Assembly: GCA_017992485.1 (NCBI GenBank)
Contig: JAGOOL010000026.1
Coordinates: forward strand, 1 to 8,463
Direction of reading: 5' to 3'
Length of the DNA: 8,463 nt
From: Minisyncoccota bacterium
GTDB taxonomy: Bacteria; Patescibacteriota; Minisyncoccia; Phycocordibacterales; UBA9973
Part shown: piece after piece, positions 6,579 to 8,463 of the stretch
Numbering within the stretch: position 1 is the stretch's first letter
Layout of the letters: each line of letters starts with the position of its first letter
The notes under the pieces: generated by a model
Told to the model about the DNA's origin: nothing
Seen by the model: only the letters and a program-made list of their open reading frames with translations
Databases searched by the model: none
Program-made: the position numbers and the translations under genes

Positions 6579-6722
6579 TTATGCGGCTGTTTCGTTTTTA
6601 ACTTTGCAGTCTGCGCAATCACAGGCTGCATTTGTGCAATCTGCACACATGCAAACACCGTCTTTGCAACCACATTTGCAATCTTCTACTACTGCCGCGT
6701 CTTGTGTTGTTTCTCCATCCAT
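6579..6722 (-). CDS. 47-aa metallothionein-like Cys-rich protein
   Basis: A short gene missed by length cut-offs. The 47 residues include nine cysteines, at 15, 17, 19, 24, 26, 29, 34, 36 and 39, in the pattern CxCxC-x4-CxCxxC-x4-CxCxxC. The last two modules, CMCADC and CDCADC, are near-duplicates separated by TNAA. There is no His, aromatic or TM segment. The N-terminus is acidic (MDGETTQDAAVVED) and the tail is KVKNETAA. CxC/CxxC clusters of this density are typical of metallothioneins that bind Zn, Cu or Cd as thiolate clusters; similarity to a specific bacterial family such as SmtA is not visible, so the metal role is inference. The gene sits 40 bp after msrB and 6 bp before the DUF1761 gene, which suggests a stress or metal-linked operon. 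A TATACT box (6762-6757) at the msrB stop could give it its own promoter. Confidence 0.8.
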   Translation of the reverse strand: MDGETTQDAAVVEDCKCGCKDGVCMCADCTNAACDCADCKVKNETAA

Positions 6723-6762
6723 ATATATACTGAGTTCTAATTAATAATTACTAGGAAGTATA

Positions 6763-7143
6763 CTACTCCTGTTTCTCAAATGAAAGAGAGGCGGAGTTCA
6801 TGCAAAATCGCTTGCCGGTCGTATCTGATGGTCCGTCCTCGAAAACATGACCGAGGTGCGCGCCACAATTTGTGCAGACAACTTCCACTCGAGACATACC
6901 GCGGTCTATATCTTCGTGGTATTTTACCGCGCCAGTGATAGCATCATCGAAACTTGGCCAACCTGTGCCCGAGTCGTATTTGCGAGATGAAAGAAAAAGC
7001 TTGGCGCCGCAGACTTTGCACGTATAGAGCCCATCGTCTTTCTTATCCCAGTAGATATTATGAAATGGCCGCTCGGTTCCCTTTTCTTGGGTAATATGAA
7101 ATTCCTCCTCGCTTAATTTTTTCTTGAGGTCTTCTTTATCCAT
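6763..7143 (-). CDS. msrB: Peptide-methionine (R)-S-oxide reductase MsrB
   Basis: A 126-aa cytoplasmic enzyme that reduces the R-epimer of methionine sulfoxide in proteins. Zinc ligands are two CxxC pairs, Cys42/Cys45 (CKVCGAKLF) and Cys90/Cys93 (CTNCGAHLGHVF). Substrate-pocket motifs are GTGWPSF (59-65) and GHVFEDGP (98-105). The catalytic Cys114 is in RFCMNSASLSF (112-122). The usual resolving Cys before GWPSF is Thr60, and no other free Cys is present, so this is a 1-Cys type regenerated by an external thiol. Length matches stand-alone MsrB. The gene starts 17 nt after the LysE-like gene ends, so it may be read from that promoter. It also has an extended -10 box just before its ATG. The Cys-rich peptide gene follows. 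Confidence 0.97.
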   Translation of the reverse strand: MDKEDLKKKLSEEEFHITQEKGTERPFHNIYWDKKDDGLYTCKVCGAKLFLSSRKYDSGTGWPSFDDAITGAVKYHEDIDRGMSRVEVVCTNCGAHLGHVFEDGPSDTTGKRFCMNSASLSFEKQE

Positions 7144-7149
7144 ATATGT

Positions 7150-7155
7150 ATTTTA
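7150..7155 (-). promoter_or_regulatory. Extended -10 box before msrB
   Basis: On the minus strand, TGG-TAAAAT (7158-7150) lies 6 nt before the msrB ATG at 7143. It carries the TGn extension and lacks a clear -35. It sits in the 17-nt gap after the transporter gene, consistent with an internal leaderless start. Confidence 0.4.
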
Positions 7156-7160
7156 CCACG

Positions 7161-7781
7161 CTAACTCAATACAAGCTTAATCAAAATATACAAACCGGTC
7201 GCCGTAATGAGCGAGCCTGCAATGTAGTTGATGTATTTAAAATGTTTCTCCTGGATTTTCTTTTTGAGCACAGACGAAATACCGATGAGCATTACCCAGA
7301 GAAATGCCGCGCCGATCGCGAGTCCAATCATAAAGAAAAGCATGTCGCTATAATTCTCGCCACGAATACCGGTACCAACTGCTGCAAAAATAAGAGGCAG
7401 CGTAATAATCTGGATCGGATTTGTCATCGTTAAAACAAAAGTTGATGTAAAGTTGCCGAAGTGTTGATTCTCTTTGAATCCCGGAATACTCGGTGTCTTG
7501 AAATTAAAAAAAGTTTTGATACCAACGTACAGCAAAATAAGTGCGCCAATCGTCCGAATTGGTGTTTGTTCCCGCAGATAGAAATCGGCAATAGTGGTCA
7601 AACTAAAAATACCGATGAAGCCGAAAATGAGATCAGCGGTAATTGAACCAAAGGCCGAACTAAAAGACTGTTTGTACGGATACAGTAGAGCACGACGCAC
7701 GCAGAGAAAACCAACCGGGCCGGTCGGAATAGAAATGAGTGCGCCAATCAGGACGCCGTGGAGCAGAATCATAAATTGCAT
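7161..7781 (-). CDS. LysE/RhtB family exporter
   Basis: A 206-aa inner-membrane transporter of the LysE superfamily, whose members export amino acids or related small solutes. The N-terminal signature is GALISIPTGPVGFLCVRRAL (13-32), the usual G-x-x-P-G-P region. Helices lie at about 4-24, 43-65, 76-94, 113-136, 148-170 and 184-204, giving the six-helix layout. LTMTNPIQIITLPLIFA (117-133) matches the conserved LTNP-helix. The substrate cannot be told from sequence. The start at 7781 is 6 nt after a TACACT box, and residue 4 (7772) is a second in-frame ATG. msrB follows after 17 nt, so the two probably share a transcript. Confidence 0.92.
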   Translation of the reverse strand: MQFMILLHGVLIGALISIPTGPVGFLCVRRALLYPYKQSFSSAFGSITADLIFGFIGIFSLTTIADFYLREQTPIRTIGALILLYVGIKTFFNFKTPSIPGFKENQHFGNFTSTFVLTMTNPIQIITLPLIFAAVGTGIRGENYSDMLFFMIGLAIGAAFLWVMLIGISSVLKKKIQEKHFKYINYIAGSLITATGLYILIKLVLS

Positions 7782-7787
7782 AGTGTA

Positions 7788-7816
7788 AGTGTACGTATGT
7801 GGCGGAAAATTGCAAA
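7788..7816 (-). promoter_or_regulatory. Promoter for the LysE-like/msrB cluster
   Basis: On the minus strand, TTTGCA (7816-7811), a 17-bp spacer and TACACT (7793-7788) are followed by 6 nt and the ATG at 7781. Each box matches 4 of 6 consensus bases. Spacing again predicts a leaderless message. Confidence 0.45.
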
Positions 7817-7839
7817 ACGGTATTTAAAAATCGCCCAAC

Positions 7840-7862
7840 AAAAAATCTCCCTTTCGGGAGAT
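7840..7862 (-). terminator. Rho-independent terminator after the RRM gene
   Basis: On the minus strand, ATCTCCC, a GAAA tetraloop and GGGAGAT form a 7-bp stem followed by a six-U tract (7845-7840). It ends the RRM transcript 15 nt after its stop codon and insulates the downstream LysE-like gene. Confidence 0.92.
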
Positions 7863-7876
7863 CTTTTGTAGCAGTA

Positions 7877-8161
7877 TTAGTAGCTCTGCTGGAATTCACG
7901 CTTTGGGCGTTCTTCCATTGGGCGAGCCACGTTGACCATAAGCTTACGGCCTTCAAACTCCTTGCCATCCCACATTGCGATAGCAGCGTCGGCACCTGCC
8001 TGATCCGCCATCTCGATGAAACCAAATCCGCGTGAGCGGCCAGTCATCTTGTCTGTGATAATGCGAGCTGAAGTGACTTCACCTGCGCCAGCGAAAGCGT
8101 CGCGAAACGCATCTTCAGTGGTGCGGTAAGGCAAGCCACCGATGTACAATTTTACACTCAT
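7877..8161 (-). CDS. RRM-domain RNA-binding protein
   Basis: A 94-aa single RNA recognition motif. RNP2 is LYIGGL (5-10) and RNP1 is RGFGFIEM (44-51), whose aromatic positions stack on RNA bases. The beta-alpha-beta pattern fills residues 3-80. The short tail (81-94, RPMEERPKREFQQSY-like) is charged and lacks the Gly-rich region of cyanobacterial Rbp proteins. Such small RRM proteins bind single-stranded RNA and in cyanobacteria are often cold-inducible; the role here is inferred. The gene has its own promoter and terminator. Start at 8161: the first ATG, placed so the domain begins at once, 7 nt after a stem-loop in the leader and with no Shine-Dalgarno. Confidence 0.95.
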   Translation of the reverse strand: MSVKLYIGGLPYRTTEDAFRDAFAGAGEVTSARIITDKMTGRSRGFGFIEMADQAGADAAIAMWDGKEFEGRKLMVNVARPMEERPKREFQQSY

Positions 8162-8168
8162 GTATTAG

Positions 8169-8194
8169 TGCTGTCGGGAAAAATCCCTCGAGCA
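8169..8194 (-). promoter_or_regulatory. 5'-UTR stem-loop of the RRM gene
   Basis: On the minus strand, TGCT pairs with AGCA and GGGA pairs with TCCC around a 4-nt T loop. Between them lies a 3x3 internal loop, CGA opposite GAC, able to form tandem G-A pairs. It covers almost the whole predicted leader and ends 7 nt before the ATG. Confidence 0.45.
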
Positions 8195-8196
8195 GA

Positions 8197-8298
8197 CTAT
8201 TTATAAAATGCTTTTACCGCCCCTGCCAGTTTCGCGACCCAAAAAACGAGTAGCACTAACGCTGCGTAAAGGATAAAAACTATAATGGAATATACCAT
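8197..8298 (-). CDS. 33-aa single-helix membrane microprotein
   Basis: A short ORF beginning MVYSIIVFILYAALV and continuing hydrophobic to about residue 22 (LLVFWV). A Lys-containing amphipathic tail (AKLAGAVKAFYK) precedes TAG. This looks like a single-pass membrane peptide with its basic end in the cytoplasm. An in-frame ATG at 8319 would add seven residues (MLPVSSC) and lies 3 nt after a TATAGT box, which is too close for that start, so 8298 is preferred. The stop is 35 nt before the RRM gene and overlaps its -10 box. No family is recognised; reality rests on composition and position. Confidence 0.45.
   Translation of the reverse strand: MVYSIIVFILYAALVLLVFWVAKLAGAVKAFYK
8200..8229 (-). 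promoter_or_regulatory. Promoter of the RRM gene
   Basis: On the minus strand, TATAAA (8205-8200) has a CTGGCA-like -35 about 18 bp upstream (8229-8224). Initiation would fall near 8193, giving a leader of about 32 nt. The -10 box overlaps the end of the 33-aa microprotein gene. Confidence 0.45.
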
Positions 8299-8335
8299 AC
8301 ACGAGGAAACAGGCAACATGTTACTATAGGGAGAC

Positions 8336-8463
8336 ATGAAGTACCTCTTCTACACGACATCACAAACTGCCTGGGAAGGGTTGCGCAAGGCTATTGAAAA
8401 AGCTGAGAAATCAATCTACCTCGAAATGTACATATTTGTGGATGATACACCTGAGGCTGATTA
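8336..8463 (+). CDS. Phospholipase D / cardiolipin synthase-like protein, 5' fragment
   Basis: The first 42 codons of a gene that runs off the window. Residues 13-35 (WEGLRKAIEKAEKSIYLEMY, then IFV) match the opening strand-helix unit of PLD-superfamily proteins, in which a helix packs before the strand bearing the I-Y-L-E-x-Y-I-F pattern. The catalytic HKD motifs would lie outside the window, so a cardiolipin synthase role versus another PLD-type hydrolase or transferase cannot be decided. GGGAG lies only a few bases before the ATG at 8336, close for a Shine-Dalgarno. A TACTAT box (8322-8327) is 8 nt upstream of the ATG. Divergent from the 33-aa microprotein gene. Confidence 0.82.
   Translation, partial: MKYLFYTTSQTAWEGLRKAIEKAEKSIYLEMYIFVDDTPEAD

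Noticed and set aside
6406..6744. 112-aa plus-strand ORF
   Set aside because: Antisense to the DUF1761 and Cys-rich genes; its composition reflects the complement of those codons.
8285..8329. 14-codon ORF before the PLD-like gene as a possible leader peptide
   Set aside because: Too short to judge, no regulatory codon run, no attenuator hairpin, and it overlaps the opposite-strand microprotein.
8313..8335. ACTATAGGGAGA, identical to the 3' half of the T7 RNA polymerase promoter
   Set aside because: The upstream recognition half of the T7 promoter does not match, and no phage genes are present. Most likely chance, overlapping a -10-like box and a purine-rich stretch.

Overview
The window looks like a piece of a small bacterial genome of the Patescibacteria/CPR type, most likely the Parcubacteria group. 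This is inferred from the gene content, not proven. The pointers are a very short PheS, a one-chain UvrD-type helicase-nuclease, a small RRM protein, several tiny membrane proteins, unrecognised small proteins, tight spacing and almost no Shine-Dalgarno sequences. The standard code fits: the ORFs are intact, and every complete gene annotated here ends in TAA or TAG.

Left part (1-2134). The 5' part of pheS runs leftward off the edge. Divergent from it is a 196-aa polytopic membrane protein (distant VTT/DedA-like at best). Next come a 30-aa single-helix microprotein and a 211-aa protein I do not recognise, closed by a rho-independent terminator.

Centre (2183-6116). On the minus strand lie a 1004-aa UvrD-family helicase fused to a PD-(D/E)XK nuclease with four cysteines placed like those of iron-sulfur nucleases, and downstream of it a small MGMT/Ogt-fold protein whose acceptor cysteine is Phe (alkyltransferase-like). 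The helicase promoter is back to back with a perfect-consensus promoter for an unknown 124-aa protein, and their -35 boxes overlap. A near-perfect hairpin terminator ends that gene.

Right part (6138-8463). A leftward stress/transport cluster contains a LysE-family exporter, MsrB (methionine sulfoxide reductase), a 47-aa nine-cysteine metallothionein-like protein and a DUF1761 membrane protein. Upstream are a terminator, an RRM RNA-binding protein with a 5'-UTR hairpin, and a 33-aa single-helix microprotein. The window closes with the first 42 codons of a phospholipase-D/cardiolipin-synthase-like gene on the plus strand.

Overall, the two themes are DNA repair (helicase-nuclease plus alkyl-damage recogniser) and oxidative/metal stress (MsrB plus Cys-rich protein). 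Several genes have a -10-like box 6-7 nt before the ATG and no ribosome binding site, which suggests leaderless transcripts. I see no CRISPR array, rRNA, tRNA, insertion sequence or prophage.
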